Positions 27,945 to 37,362 of a stretch of DNA of 64,000 nucleotides are shown here, one piece after another (positions within the stretch are counted from its first letter, which is position 1; every line of letters starts with the position of its first letter). The notes below the pieces were generated by a model. The model made no database searches, was not told the origin of the DNA, and worked only from the letters and a program-made list of their open reading frames with translations. This DNA is from an uncultured Desulfuromonas sp. (GTDB lineage: Bacteria; Desulfobacterota; Desulfuromonadia; Desulfuromonadales; Desulfuromonadaceae), in assembly GCF_963678835.1 (NCBI RefSeq), contig NZ_OY787469.1:868001-932000 (forward strand). The letters run 5' to 3'. A program made the translations under genes and the position numbers.

Positions 27945-30097
27945 TTTTTTGCACGAATTGCTCCGGCGACCATCATCCGTTCGCGATGATGGTACCCACG
28001 TGACGCGGGCTTCCGCGCCCGCACGTCGGGCCACATTTTGCGTCGACAAAAGTGGCGCAAAATCGACTCCCGTCATTGCACCCTATCGGGTTCCCTCACT
28101 CCATTCTCTTACATCGCGATGTCGGCAAAACTCGCTGACGCTCAGACAGGTTGCCGACAACCATCGCGCTGACGTTCATTGCGTTCGGTGCTGCTGAACG
28201 GGAGGGCTTGGCAGCTCAATAACACACGACTGCAGGGCGGGCACCGTCCCGCCCGTTTAATTGGTGCCACAGAAGGAATAAAAATAGACGTAAGCCTGTT
28301 ACCAACGTTTTACGCCAGAGCTGATGAATTGCATGATTCGTCGACCTAAAGGGCGGCGAGCCGGATCCGTGATGCACGTCGGAAACAGACACAGTGTCGG
28401 TTGATCTGAGGGTCAGGAGGTGTTCAAGCCGGTTTTTGCATACTTTTGAACGGCAAGTCAAAAGGATGTCGCCTGCCGGGGCGAGTCCCGGCGACTTTGA
28501 TCTTGGTTTTTCGTGGTTCGCATTTTGGAACCATTTGCGCTGGCAGAGAGCAACCGTTCGCATAGTTGGTACGCACGTGACGCGGGCTTCCGCGCCCGTC
28601 CGTCGGGGTACTTTTGCGCCGACAAAAGTACCGCAAAATCGACTCCCAAGGGGTTGTCATCAATCAGCCTTCACGGAGTTGTTGCGGATCTTTTTCACGT
28701 CAGCGGCGTTATCGGTCGTCGCCATAGAACGACTATAGCTCCTCCCTCTGCCTTGCTGACGCAAAAAATCTCACGCAACACCTCTCGTTCATCTGATTCA
28801 TAACAACCCCATTGCACCCTGCGGGTTCCCTCACTCCATTCTCTTACACCGCGATGTCGGCAAAACTCGCCCAGTCGGCATCAGTCCTCAAACAGGTTGC
28901 CGACAACCATCGCGCTGACGTTCATTGCGTTCGGTGCTGCTGAACGGGAGGGCTTGGCAGCTAAATTACACTCTGCCGCAAGGGTGGGCACCGTCCCACC
29001 CGTTTGAGCGGGGCCACGGAAGAAATAGAGTGAGACGTAAAAGGTTATCAACGTTTACGCTAAAGATGATGATTTGCAGGATTCGCCGACCTAAAGGGCG
29101 GCGAGCCGAATCTGTGACGCATAACGGAAACAGACCCATTGTCGGTTGATCTGAGGGTCAGGAGGTGTTCAAGCCGGTTTTTGCATCCTTTTGAGCGGCC
29201 AGTCAAAAGGATGTCGGCTGCCGGGACGAAACCCGGCGACCTTGATTTTGATCTTGGTCTTCAGTGGTTCGTAATACGAAACGAATCGCACCGGCAAACT
29301 TCATCCGTTATCATAGTTGGTGCCCACATGACGCGGGCTTCCGCGCCCGCCCGTCGGGGTACTTTTGCGTCGACAAAAGTACCGCAAAATCGACTCCCAA
29401 GGGGTTGTCATCAATCAGCCTTCACGGAGTTGTTGCGGATCTTTTTCACGTCAGCGGCGTTATCGGTCGTCGCCATAGAACGACTATAGCTCCTCCCTCT
29501 GCCTTGCTGACGCAAAAAATCTCACGCAACACCTCTCGTTCATCTGATCAATAACAACCCCAATGCGCCCTTACGGGTTCCCTCTCTACATTCACTTACA
29601 CCGCGATGTCGGCAAAACTCGCCCAGTCGGCATCAGCCCTCAAACAGGTTGCCGACAACCATCGCGCTGACGTTCATTGCGTTCGGTGCTGCTGAACGGG
29701 AGGGCTTGGCTGCTCAATTACACGCGACTGCAGGGCGGGCACCGTCCCGCCCGTTTGATCGGGGCCACGGAAAGAATAGAGCAAGGCGTAAGCCTGTTAT
29801 CAACGTTTTACGCCATAGGCGATGAGTTGCACGATTCGTCGTCCTAAAGGGCGACGAGCCGAATCCGTGACGCATGACGGAAACAGACGCATTGTCGGTT
29901 AATCTGAGGGTCAGGAGGTGTTCAAGCTGGTTTTTGCATACTTTTGAGCGGCCAGTCAAAAGGATGTCGGCTGCCGGGACGAAACCCGGCGACCTTGATT
30001 TTGACCTTACTCTTCAGTGGTTCGTCATTTGAAACGAATCGCACCAGCAAACACCACCCGTTCGCAATGGTGGTGCGCACATGACGCGGGCTTTTTT
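27945..30097. repeat. Tandem ~750-bp repeat array 2 (about 2.9 units)
   Basis: Same repeat family and orientation as at 16786-18745. GCTGCTGAACGGGAGGGCTT recurs near 28190, 28936 and 29690 (steps of about 746 and 753); GTGACGCGGGCTTCCGCGCC near 28001, 28578, 29329, and a cut copy near 30080 where the array ends. The first unit lacks about 170 bases. The well-conserved block GTTATCGGTCGTCGCCATAG (near 28708 and 29459) also occurs in array 1. I see no conserved reading frame; the long open frames arise from the high GC content of the repeats. Confidence 0.85.
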
Positions 30098-30210
30098 GTT
30101 TGTGGTTCTCTTTGAATTCGACCTGAAACAGTGAAGCCATTAGCGGCAGATTGCATCCATGAAACAATGTGTTTGTTTGATAAATGCAGGGTCTTGTGAG
30201 CTTCACATGC

Positions 30211-30951
30211 TTAAAGAAGCCGTACAAAAATATCCTTGCCTTCTTCGTGCGACAAATGCAGGTGAAGGCCGTCCTGACTGTTGATCACCAGTTGAGACTC
30301 AGGAGCAAGACACAGATCCTGAACACTGCGCACCGATTCCAGAATCAGCTGACTGCCGGGTTGGATGGAAGCCTTGATCAGGCGTTGCTGAGCCTTGTGC
30401 CCGCCGAGCAGCCGTACGACATGGAATCGTTTATGGGCCGAAGCCAGGGAAAACTGAATGTACGTCTGGCCGCATTCGCCCCAGATCCGAGCTGCGTCAC
30501 CTTCGCTCAGTGTGACACAATGGTTGTCTTCCAGGCGAACGCGGTATTCCATGGGCGGCAATTTGCGGATCAGAGTGATGGGTTCCTCTTCTTTGAGTCC
30601 CAACGTTTCGAGGATCTGCGCCAGGCTGCGACCACCGGTGGTGCCTTCGATGTGACCGGACTGGCCGACCTCCATATCCATCAACGGCAGACGGCGGCCG
30701 TCATCGAGATGAATAATGGTTTTCAGCCCCATGCCGCCGCTGAGAATGGCCTGCCCCGATGCACTCTCTACGCGGATGGTGCGCAGGGTCAGGGTTTCAT
30801 CCAAACGCGTTAGACGGCTGTTGGCGGATAAGCCGATTTTTTCCAATTGCAAGGCAAGCCGTCGGTCGTGGATGGCGTGGAGAATTAACGGCTGATCCAC
30901 AGGCGCGTCGCACAGTGGGATGGGGGTGTCAGTGGGGGTATGCGCGGTCAT
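30211..30951 (-). CDS. Protein with probable tandem FeoA/SH3-like domains
   Basis: A 246-residue soluble protein that appears to hold three FeoA-like (SH3-fold) modules: residues about 15-90 (LHAIHDRRLALQLEKIGLSANSRLTRLDE), 93-170 (MDMEVGQSGHIEGTTGGRSLAQILETLGLKEEEPITLIRKL) and 170-246 (VRLLGGHKAQQRLIKASIQPGSQLILES). FeoA modules normally bind the cytoplasmic part of FeoB. Its ATG overlaps the stop of the P1B-ATPase gene by four bases, so it is the last gene of that operon. A role as cytoplasmic partner of the ATPase in ferrous iron transport is inferred from this link. Confidence 0.72.
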   Translation of the reverse strand: MTAHTPTDTPIPLCDAPVDQPLILHAIHDRRLALQLEKIGLSANSRLTRLDETLTLRTIRVESASGQAILSGGMGLKTIIHLDDGRRLPLMDMEVGQSGHIEGTTGGRSLAQILETLGLKEEEPITLIRKLPPMEYRVRLEDNHCVTLSEGDAARIWGECGQTYIQFSLASAHKRFHVVRLLGGHKAQQRLIKASIQPGSQLILESVRSVQDLCLAPESQLVINSQDGLHLHLSHEEGKDIFVRLL

Positions 30952-33056
30952 GAGCGGTCTCCCGATACGGGGTTTACCGGAGTAGAGGCGTGGAACGTCA
31001 GACTGCGTGACGCACTCCAGCCGAGAATAGAAACGGTGAGCAGATTATGCAACAGTGCTGCCGTCACCGGAGCAATCCGCCCGCTCAAGGCGCCGAGCAG
31101 GAACAGGCTGTTGCCGCCGACCGCCGCATAAAACCCTTCACTCAGGGTGTGCTTGGCCCGATCCGCGATCTCCAGAGCATGAAGCAGCGTATTCAGATCA
31201 TCCTGAATGAGAATCACCTGGGCGGCATCCCGTGCCAGGTCGGCACCACTGGGCATGCTGATACCGACATCCGCCGTTACCAGAGCGGGCGCGTCGTTCA
31301 CGCCATCGCCGACAAAGGCCACATTGCGCCCCTGCTGTTGTAACTGCTTAATCAGCGTGGCTTTATCCTGAGGCTTGAGTTGCCAGTGGATCGCATCAAT
31401 CTGCGGCAGTTGACGGTGCAGCGCCTTGGCCGTCTGTTCGTGATCCCCCGTGAGAACGACCAACCGGCGTTGGCTGTCTTTCAGTGCATTGAGCACCTGT
31501 GACGCTTCCTTGCGCAGCGTGTCACGCAAGGCGATCACCCCTTCCAGACATTGACCTCGGGCGATATAGAGGAGGCTTTTCCCCTCACCGTGCAAGCGTT
31601 CTTCATGGACAGATGCGCTCCGGCACTCAATCCCTTCATCGTCATGGATAAAGTGGCGACTGCCGACCAGCACCTGTTGACCGTCGACATAAGCGGATAC
31701 GCCGTGGGCGACGATAAAGTCAACGCGACTGATGGGCAACAGATCGATCCCTTGCGCCGCCGCGTGACCGACCACGGCCTCGGCAATAGGATGAGCATAG
31801 TGCTCTTCGGCGCTGGCGGCCAAAGCGAGCAGTTGTCGCGGCGACAAATCCGTCAACGGCACCACATCGGTGACCTGAAGACGCCCTTCGGTCAGGGTGC
31901 CGGTTTTGTCGAACACCAGAGTATCGACCGCTGCCAGGCGATCCAGCGTGGCCGCGCCTTTGATCAGCGCGCCCTGATGGGCGGCCGCGTACATGGCCGT
32001 ACGCACGGTGATCGGCGTGGCCAGCTTGATGGCGCACGAGTAATCGACGGTCAATGCGGCGGCGGTTCGACGGATATCGCGGGTCAGCAGAAAAATAACC
32101 CCGGCCAACCCCAAGGTGATGGGCACCAGCCGTTCCGCCAATTGCTCGCTGTGGCGCTGGGTTTCCGACGACGAGCGCAGCGACTGCTGCAAAAACAGGT
32201 TAATGCGCGCCAGTCCGGTTTCACTGCCCACGGCATCGACACGAATGGCCAGGCGACCTTCTTCGACCACGGCACCGGAAAGAATGGCGTCACCGGCTTT
32301 TTTATGTACGGGAACGGATTCACCGGTAATGGAACTCTGATTGACCGAGGCTTCGCCGTGCACCACCCGGCCATCGATGGGGATCATTTCGCCGCTGCCG
32401 CACAGGATGGTTTGCCCCGGCTCAACCCGGTCGAGGGGCAGTTCGATCTCGACGCCGTCCTGTTCGACCCAGACCCGGTCCACCTGGGGCCGCAACAGGG
32501 TGCGCAGCAGACCGGAGGTTTTATCTTGGGAAAAGTATTCGAAATACTCGCCGAGGCGTAGCAAAAAGACAATCATGTTGGCGGTGAAATAATCGCGGCG
32601 CGCCAGACTGATGGCTACGGCTCCGGCGTCCAGCACATCGATTTTGATGCCCCGATCCAACAGGGTATCAATCCCTTTAAGCAGGGTGGGCAAAGCGATC
32701 ATCAGGCTGATGCCGCCCTGAATGGACGGCGGCACCCCGCGCAGGAATACGGCCAGAACACCCAATCCGACCACGGTCAGCGGGTTGACCGATTCCTGAT
32801 CAGACTGAGGGACGGTAAAGACGGTTTGCGGCAGCGGATCGAGCAGCGCCCGCACCCGTTGCTCCAGCGTGGCGTCGCCTTCATGCCAGACCGTCACGCT
32901 GGCCGCAATGCTGTTGATCCGCACCCGGCGCACCCCCGGCACGTTCTCCAGCAATGCCTGCAAATAGAGCGGATCGAGACGGCGATGGCGAAGTGCTGGA
33001 CATCGCAGCCGCAGTCGCTCACGACTGCGATGGAGTACAGTGAGCGCAGCGGTCAC
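30948..33056 (-). CDS. P1B-type metal ATPase with SCA motif (FezB-like)
   Basis: A 702-residue heavy-metal ATPase. The Arg-rich N-terminus (LHRSRERLRLRCPALRHRR) is followed by an HMA-like fold without CxxC (VPGVRRVRINSIAASVTVWHEG). Membrane, actuator (ITGESVP, near 250), phosphorylation (FDKTGTLTEG, Asp near 382), nucleotide-binding (HP in EEHYAHPIAEA, near 417) and hinge (GDGVNDAPAL) motifs are intact. The transmembrane metal motif reads DYSCAIKLATP (near 336) in place of CPC, with no proline between; this and the missing metal-binding Cys fit the branch to which ferrosome ATPases (P1B-6) belong, so Fe2+ transport is likely but inferred. The GTG at 33056 is chosen since GGAG precedes it and it overlaps the TGA of the previous gene (GTGA); a longer GTG start at 33113 is possible. 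Confidence 0.85.
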   Translation of the reverse strand: MTAALTVLHRSRERLRLRCPALRHRRLDPLYLQALLENVPGVRRVRINSIAASVTVWHEGDATLEQRVRALLDPLPQTVFTVPQSDQESVNPLTVVGLGVLAVFLRGVPPSIQGGISLMIALPTLLKGIDTLLDRGIKIDVLDAGAVAISLARRDYFTANMIVFLLRLGEYFEYFSQDKTSGLLRTLLRPQVDRVWVEQDGVEIELPLDRVEPGQTILCGSGEMIPIDGRVVHGEASVNQSSITGESVPVHKKAGDAILSGAVVEEGRLAIRVDAVGSETGLARINLFLQQSLRSSSETQRHSEQLAERLVPITLGLAGVIFLLTRDIRRTAAALTVDYSCAIKLATPITVRTAMYAAAHQGALIKGAATLDRLAAVDTLVFDKTGTLTEGRLQVTDVVPLTDLSPRQLLALAASAEEHYAHPIAEAVVGHAAAQGIDLLPISRVDFIVAHGVSAYVDGQQVLVGSRHFIHDDEGIECRSASVHEERLHGEGKSLLYIARGQCLEGVIALRDTLRKEASQVLNALKDSQRRLVVLTGDHEQTAKALHRQLPQIDAIHWQLKPQDKATLIKQLQQQGRNVAFVGDGVNDAPALVTADVGISMPSGADLARDAAQVILIQDDLNTLLHALEIADRAKHTLSEGFYAAVGGNSLFLLGALSGRIAPVTAALLHNLLTVSILGWSASRSLTFHASTPVNPVSGDRS

Positions 33057-33262
33057 GTCGTCTTCTCCACGCTGGTCGCGCGACGGGGGGAAGGATACAG
33101 GTTGTAATGCCACACGGAAAAACCTATCAGGGCCAGGCCCTGCCAGGTGTGCGCCACCATCCGTTTACGCCGCGGGCCGGGCGAGGCCGCGCTGTACACC
33201 AGCGCGGCCAGCGACACGGTCATGCCTGTTTTGGCAATGCGCTGTAATTGCTTTGAGGTCAT
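33053..33262 (-). CDS. Small membrane protein in the P1B-ATPase operon
   Basis: A 69-residue protein with two hydrophobic stretches (TGMTVSLAALVYSAA and HTWQGLALIGFSVWHYNLY) separated by the basic segment SPGPRRKRMVA. It resembles the small basic two-helix proteins encoded next to metal ATPases, but I cannot name the family. AGGAG lies seven bases before ATG at 33262; its stop overlaps the ATPase start. Confidence 0.72.
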   Translation of the reverse strand: MTSKQLQRIAKTGMTVSLAALVYSAASPGPRRKRMVAHTWQGLALIGFSVWHYNLYPSPRRATSVEKTT

Positions 33263-33281
33263 CGACAGGCTCCTATCTGCC

Positions 33282-33650
33282 CTATTTATCCGTGCGCTCT
33301 TTCATTTCAGCCTGCATGTCTTCAAATTTTTCTTTCAACTCCTCCACTCCGGCCTGCGCCGCATTGAAAACGGTAGTTGCTCCTTTGATCAGGCTTTTTT
33401 GCACGCGATCATTGCTCAGCAACAGAGCCAGACCGACACCGATCAGGGCACCTTTGACAAACTGGTTATCGCCGGAAGCGGGCGGCACGGACGTCTGGGT
33501 GGGCGTGCCAAACGGCAGTGAACCGTTTAGCGGAGAGGCGGGCGAAAAGCCGTACGCCGTGGCCCCGGGTTCCGGGTGTGAACCGGAGCATCCGCAGGAT
33601 TCCTGAGTCGGCATGGTGGGCATCTGGGGCATGGTGGGCGTGGTATGCAT
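33282..33650 (-). CDS. Small protein with one membrane helix and coiled-coil tail (YtxH-like)
   Basis: A 122-residue protein. The N-terminus is Met/Pro/Thr-rich (HTTPTMPQMPTMPTQ) with a Cys-Gly-Cys (SCGCSG), possibly metal binding. A Gly-rich helix (KGALIGVGLALLLSNDRVQKSLIKGA, about 70-95) is followed by an amphipathic helix (VEELKEKFEDMQAEMKERTDK). The helix and following DRVQ/SLIKG pattern repeats in the protein at 34093-34572 (KGLLIGGGLTFLFSNESVRHTV), so the two are related. ATG at 33650 has AGGAGG upstream. Part of the ferrosome-like operon; membrane-shaping or lumen-associated roles are speculation. Confidence 0.75.
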   Translation of the reverse strand: MHTTPTMPQMPTMPTQESCGCSGSHPEPGATAYGFSPASPLNGSLPFGTPTQTSVPPASGDNQFVKGALIGVGLALLLSNDRVQKSLIKGATTVFNAAQAGVEELKEKFEDMQAEMKERTDK

Positions 33651-33664
33651 GAAAGACCTCCTGA

Positions 33665-34012
33665 TCAATCGTTATCGGTTGTTTTTTTACGGCCCAACGT
33701 ATTGATGGCATAGCCGACGCCGGTGGCCGTGGCCAACAGTACGGTCCAGTTGGTCAGACGGCTGCCGCCAAGGCTTTGGACCGCAGCCGTGGCCACGGCC
33801 GCAGCAATACCGGCACCGGCGCCTTTGGCCAGACTGTCGGCCGTGGCTTCGCCGAGAGTCATCTCTTTATCGCGAACTTTGTGCAGGTTCATGCCCATGG
33901 CTGCGGTGGAACCGACAACGGTGCCGAAAATTCCGGTATTGAGCACGGCGGTCGGCTGCAGGGTCGAGGTACGGTAGATCTGAGTAGTGGTGTGTGTTGG
34001 GGTCGTGGACAT
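33665..34012 (-). CDS. MamC-like Gly/Ala-rich two-helix membrane protein
   Basis: A 115-residue protein with two hydrophobic helices (TGIFGTVVGSTAAMGMNL, residues 27-44, and GAGIAAAVATAAVQSLGG with a following VLLATATGVGYAINTLG) linked by a charged stretch KVRDKEMTLGEATADSLAKG. The order G-x-x-G helix, KxxRxKEMT/ITxxEA linker, AGxA-rich helix recalls the magnetosome protein MamC, judged by eye only. It sits between the two P1B-ATPase genes and would fit the membrane-organelle proteins of ferrosome-like clusters. AAGGAG precedes the ATG. Confidence 0.75.
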   Translation of the reverse strand: MSTTPTHTTTQIYRTSTLQPTAVLNTGIFGTVVGSTAAMGMNLHKVRDKEMTLGEATADSLAKGAGAGIAAAVATAAVQSLGGSRLTNWTVLLATATGVGYAINTLGRKKTTDND

Positions 34013-34092
34013 ATAACCATCTCCTTTATGGGTGTTTCAAGAGTTTCAATAAGACAATCGGGCTGACATGGATGCTGCGTTATAACGACAGA

Positions 34093-34572
34093 TCACTCCT
34101 CGTCCTTGCCGCGTTTAAACAGATCGGTCACGGTGTGGCGGACGCTTTCGTTGCTGAATAGAAAGGTCAGTCCACCACCGATCAGCAACCCTTTCCAGAA
34201 GCTGTTGCTCTGAGTGTTGATAAAGGAGAGACCACCGGCAACATCCTGCATGTCGACATCACCACGGGCGAATTTTTCCGCCATGCGCATAAAATGCTCG
34301 GCCTGTTCCTGAGGCGTCTGATGATGGTCGCAGTGCTCGGAGCCGTGTTCTTTTTCCGGCTCTTGAACCGGCGGTTTGCCGCCACTGGCCATGTGTTGCC
34401 ACATCAACTGCTGATCCGCGGCCATTTGCTGCAACATGGTCTGCTGGGCTTGAAGATGTTGCCACATCTGAGTCAGATGTTGTTCGGTTGAGGGCTGTTC
34501 CTGGGGGCCGTTCGGCTGCTCCGGCGTCTGGTGGATGCCAGCCTGTTCAGCGCAAACTGATTCGGGGCTCAT
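34093..34572 (-). CDS. Gln/His-rich protein with a C-terminal membrane helix
   Basis: A 159-residue protein. Residues 1-75 are Gln/Met/His-rich and probably coiled (TEQHLTQMWQHLQAQQTMLQQMAADQQLMWQHMA), followed by an acidic/His segment HGSEHCDHHQ that could bind metal, then a C-terminal helix KGLLIGGGLTFLFSNESVRHTVTDLFKRGKDEE that matches the protein at 33282-33650. AAGGAG lies eight bases before the ATG. Belongs to the same operon as the two P1B-ATPases. Function unknown. Confidence 0.78.
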   Translation of the reverse strand: MSPESVCAEQAGIHQTPEQPNGPQEQPSTEQHLTQMWQHLQAQQTMLQQMAADQQLMWQHMASGGKPPVQEPEKEHGSEHCDHHQTPQEQAEHFMRMAEKFARGDVDMQDVAGGLSFINTQSNSFWKGLLIGGGLTFLFSNESVRHTVTDLFKRGKDEE

Positions 34573-34585
34573 GGTGTTGCTCCTT

Positions 34586-34918
34586 TCATGATGGGGTGTG
34601 ATGCCATAAATTCAACAGTTCCTCGCGCATGGTCGGTCGTTGCGGTTCGGGCAGAGTGATCAACCGTTCCCACAGCTTTGGATCAATGATCGTTGGATCG
34701 TATTCGATGACCACGGAACCGTTTTTACTATTGAGGCGATGGTAACGAATGCCGGGCAAGTCCGTCGTGATATTGTCCAGGTCGAGATCAGCCAGGGCTT
34801 TTTTGGCGGCCAGCGCCATTTTGATGCGAATCCGTCCCGGAATGTGATGGGCAATACGCGCGTAATCGGCAATACGGAACAGGGCGTTAATCAGGGTTTG
34901 TTTGTCATGGTCAGTCAT
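34586..34918 (-). CDS. HMA-like small protein without CxxC (FezC-like candidate)
   Basis: A 110-residue soluble protein with one HMA-like fold: HHIPGRIRIKMALAAKKALADLDLDNITTDLPGIRYHRLNSKNGSVVIEYDPTIIDPKLWERLI. The beta-alpha-beta pattern and the GRIRIK / NGSVVIEYD strands match heavy-metal-associated domains, but the metal-binding CxxC is absent and a basic IPGRIRIK takes the place. Basic versions occur also at the N-termini of both neighbouring ATPases (HTPHRLRVRIKG in the second). Start ATG at 34918 overlaps the end of the second ATPase gene by eight bases. Confidence 0.78.
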   Translation of the reverse strand: MTDHDKQTLINALFRIADYARIAHHIPGRIRIKMALAAKKALADLDLDNITTDLPGIRYHRLNSKNGSVVIEYDPTIIDPKLWERLITLPEPQRPTMREELLNLWHHTPS

Positions 34919-37133
34919 GCGTACTCTCTGTGTCTGTGATGTCGGCGACGGGAGTCGGCAATCCTTGTGCCTGCCAGTGCAACAGAGCACTGGAGTTAAA
35001 CAGGATGCCGAGGGTGTGAACAATATGCAGACCACCGGCCATCAGCGGCGACAGCAGTCCGGCCGCCCCCAGCACCACGCCGCCGATGTTGGTCCACATG
35101 GCCAGCTGATGGTTCTGCTCAATGGTGCGCAGGGTTTTGCGGCTCAGTTGGCGCAAACGCACCAGGTTTTCCAGGTCGCTGTCGGCCAGGGCGATGTCCG
35201 CGGCCTCAATGGCCACTTCGGCACCGCCCGCGCCCATGGCCACGCCGATCTTGGCATCGGCCAGGGCCAGGGCATCATTGACGCCGTCGCCAACCATGAC
35301 CACCTTGCGGTTCTGTGCCTCAAGCTGGTGGAGAAAGGCCGCTTTCTCTTCCGGCAACAGGTCGGCCCGCCAATCGCGAAAATGGAACGACTCACCGAGA
35401 GAGCGTGCCATGCGCTGCGTGTCCCCGGTCACCAGATACATGTCGTGAACACCGTCGGCGCGTAGCCAGTCGAGCACAGCCGGGGTTTTGGGACGCACCC
35501 GGTTGGCCACGGTCAGCAAAGCTTGTGCCTTGCCTTCGCGGGCCAGATAAATCAGGGTGTGACCAAGCTCCAGTTGTTGGGTGGCGGCCCCTTTAAAATA
35601 GCGGATGTCGATGGCGTGCTCGGCCATCCATTTGTCATTGCCGACCAGCACGCTGCGATCGTCGATTTGCGCTTTGACGCCTCGACCAATGGTGAATTCG
35701 CAGCTGGCATGTCGGGGAATCTCCAAGCCGCGTTGTTGCGCCTCATGGGTGATGGCGCGGGCCATGGGGTGCGGCGTGTGCATTTCAGCCGCCGCTGCCA
35801 ACGCGAGCAAGGTGTCAGGGTTCTGGCGTGAGCTACGTGGGAAGATCTCCATCACCTGGGGTGTTTCCACGGTCAGGGTGCCGGTTTTGTCGAAGCAAAA
35901 GCAGTCGGCTTCACCGAACTGTTCCAGATAGTAGCCACCCTTGATGAGGATATGGTTGCGGGCGGCATTGGCCAGCGCTGCCGACACCGCGGTGGAGGCG
36001 GCCAGCACCGTCGCGCACGGACAGGCCAACACCAGCAGCACGGTAAAGGCACGGATGGGGCTGAGGGTGATGAGGAAGGTGCCGGTCACGGCAATGGCAC
36101 CGAGGCGCATCAGCCGGTCGGCCAGCATGTCGGCACGTTTTTCCGCCGGAGCCTGGTTGGCCAGAGCGTTTTCGACCATGGTCAGGATACGGCACAGGTA
36201 GGTTTCTTCACCGAGGCGTTCTGCGCGGATGAACAAGGTGCCCTGGCGAATGATGGTACCGGCGAATACCGCATCGTCTGCGCTGTGCGCTGCCATCTCC
36301 GAACGGCCGTTGACGGACGATTCATCGACCAGGGCACTGCCGCGGATGACGGTGCCGTCCACGGCAATCTTTTCCCCGGTATGACAGACGACCGTATCGC
36401 CCTGTTTGACCTCATCGACGGCAATTTCCACTTCAATGCCGTCAACAAGGATAAACGTGTTTTTCTCCGTCAGTTCGAGAATATCGCGGATAGCGCGATG
36501 AGAGCGGCGGGCCACATAATCTTCGAGCAACATGCCGATGCGCAGAATCCAGATCACTTCCAGCGCGGTCAGTGCCTGACCGAGGGCAATAGCCAGAAAA
36601 CAAGTCGCGGACAAAAACGGAAACAGGCTCTTATGGCGACCACGACGCATTTCGGCCCAGGCTTCGCGAAACAACGGGATTGCCGCGACCAGAGCCACCC
36701 CGGACGTCAGGCTCAAGGCTTTTTCAGACACCGGTTTGCGCAAAAGGGTCTGGCGGATAAACACCCACACGACGTAGCCGGTCAGCAATGTCACGCCTAT
36801 CAGTTGGCGCGTCAGGGACGGGGCCGGTTTTTCCGCCGGATGGCAGCGGGCGCAAACCAGATCGCATTCGCAACCGGGCTGATTGGGCAACGGCGTTGCC
36901 GGAGGCTTGGCCGCATAGTTTTTAAAAAGGGCTAACAACTCGCGCCTCAGAGCCTTATCCGGCGCATGGGTCAACACCAGACACCCGGAACGAAGTTTGG
37001 TCTGATGAGCAACGGGCAAAGACGATTGTTGCAGCAAAAGATCCAGCTCTTTGCCGAGCAAACGATTGTTACGCAATCCTTTAATACGGACACGCAGCCG
37101 GTGCGGTGTATGGTGACGAACGCTGATCTGCAT
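34911..37133 (-). CDS. P1B-type metal ATPase with CPC motif
   Basis: A 740-residue heavy-metal ATPase, first gene of the ferrosome-like operon. An HMA-like N-terminus without CxxC (HHTPHRLRVRIKGLRNNRLLG) is followed by a Cys cluster CECDLVCARCHP (about 88-99), then six to eight membrane helices. TM4 holds LACPCATVLAAS (near 372), phosphorylation site FDKTGTLTVETP (Asp near 414), and hinge GDGVNDALALADAKIGVAMGAGGAEVA. The TGES actuator motif reads NGRSE (SSVNGRSEMAA), a notable departure that may slow dephosphorylation. CPC suggests a soft or transition metal; specificity is open. A CRP/FNR-like site lies about 95 bases upstream. Confidence 0.88.
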   Translation of the reverse strand: MQISVRHHTPHRLRVRIKGLRNNRLLGKELDLLLQQSSLPVAHQTKLRSGCLVLTHAPDKALRRELLALFKNYAAKPPATPLPNQPGCECDLVCARCHPAEKPAPSLTRQLIGVTLLTGYVVWVFIRQTLLRKPVSEKALSLTSGVALVAAIPLFREAWAEMRRGRHKSLFPFLSATCFLAIALGQALTALEVIWILRIGMLLEDYVARRSHRAIRDILELTEKNTFILVDGIEVEIAVDEVKQGDTVVCHTGEKIAVDGTVIRGSALVDESSVNGRSEMAAHSADDAVFAGTIIRQGTLFIRAERLGEETYLCRILTMVENALANQAPAEKRADMLADRLMRLGAIAVTGTFLITLSPIRAFTVLLVLACPCATVLAASTAVSAALANAARNHILIKGGYYLEQFGEADCFCFDKTGTLTVETPQVMEIFPRSSRQNPDTLLALAAAAEMHTPHPMARAITHEAQQRGLEIPRHASCEFTIGRGVKAQIDDRSVLVGNDKWMAEHAIDIRYFKGAATQQLELGHTLIYLAREGKAQALLTVANRVRPKTPAVLDWLRADGVHDMYLVTGDTQRMARSLGESFHFRDWRADLLPEEKAAFLHQLEAQNRKVVMVGDGVNDALALADAKIGVAMGAGGAEVAIEAADIALADSDLENLVRLRQLSRKTLRTIEQNHQLAMWTNIGGVVLGAAGLLSPLMAGGLHIVHTLGILFNSSALLHWQAQGLPTPVADITDTESTHD

Positions 37134-37226
37134 AAGCTTAACCCGTCATCGGGGGGTGACAATGGAAGTTGCCACGCTGTGGAAAGAATGTACTGATGTA
37201 CAGTAAAAGATGATGTGCGATCTGTC

Positions 37227-37242
37227 TGTGATTTTGATCACG
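37227..37242. promoter_or_regulatory. CRP/FNR-type site upstream of the ferrosome-like operon
   Basis: TGTGATTTTGATCACG fits TGTGA-N6-TCACR and is preceded by GTC. Near-identical sites stand before feoA (41341-41356) and the TonB receptor gene (49415-49430). Confidence 0.7.
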
Positions 37243-37290
37243 TTTTGCGTGTGCCCAGTATTGGTTGGTTCTGCGTTTTATCGTGCTTCT

Positions 37291-37329
37291 AAAAAACAAA
37301 AAGCCGCTGCCCGACCACCGGACAGCGAC
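37291..37329 (-). terminator. Rho-independent terminator after the feoAB operon
   Basis: GCCGCTGCCC (37303-37312) pairs with GGACAGCGAC (37320-37329) with G-U pairs; on the minus strand it is followed by TTTTTGTTTTTT. It lies 34 bases after the DUF4198 gene. Confidence 0.82.
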
Positions 37330-37362
37330 TTGATGCTGGCTTACGACTGTGTAACATGCTGC

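Noticed and set aside
27945..30097. Repeat array 2 as a CRISPR or as coding tandem genes
   Set aside because: Period is ~750 bp with continuous similarity, no short direct repeats with unique spacers, no cas genes; frames are not conserved.
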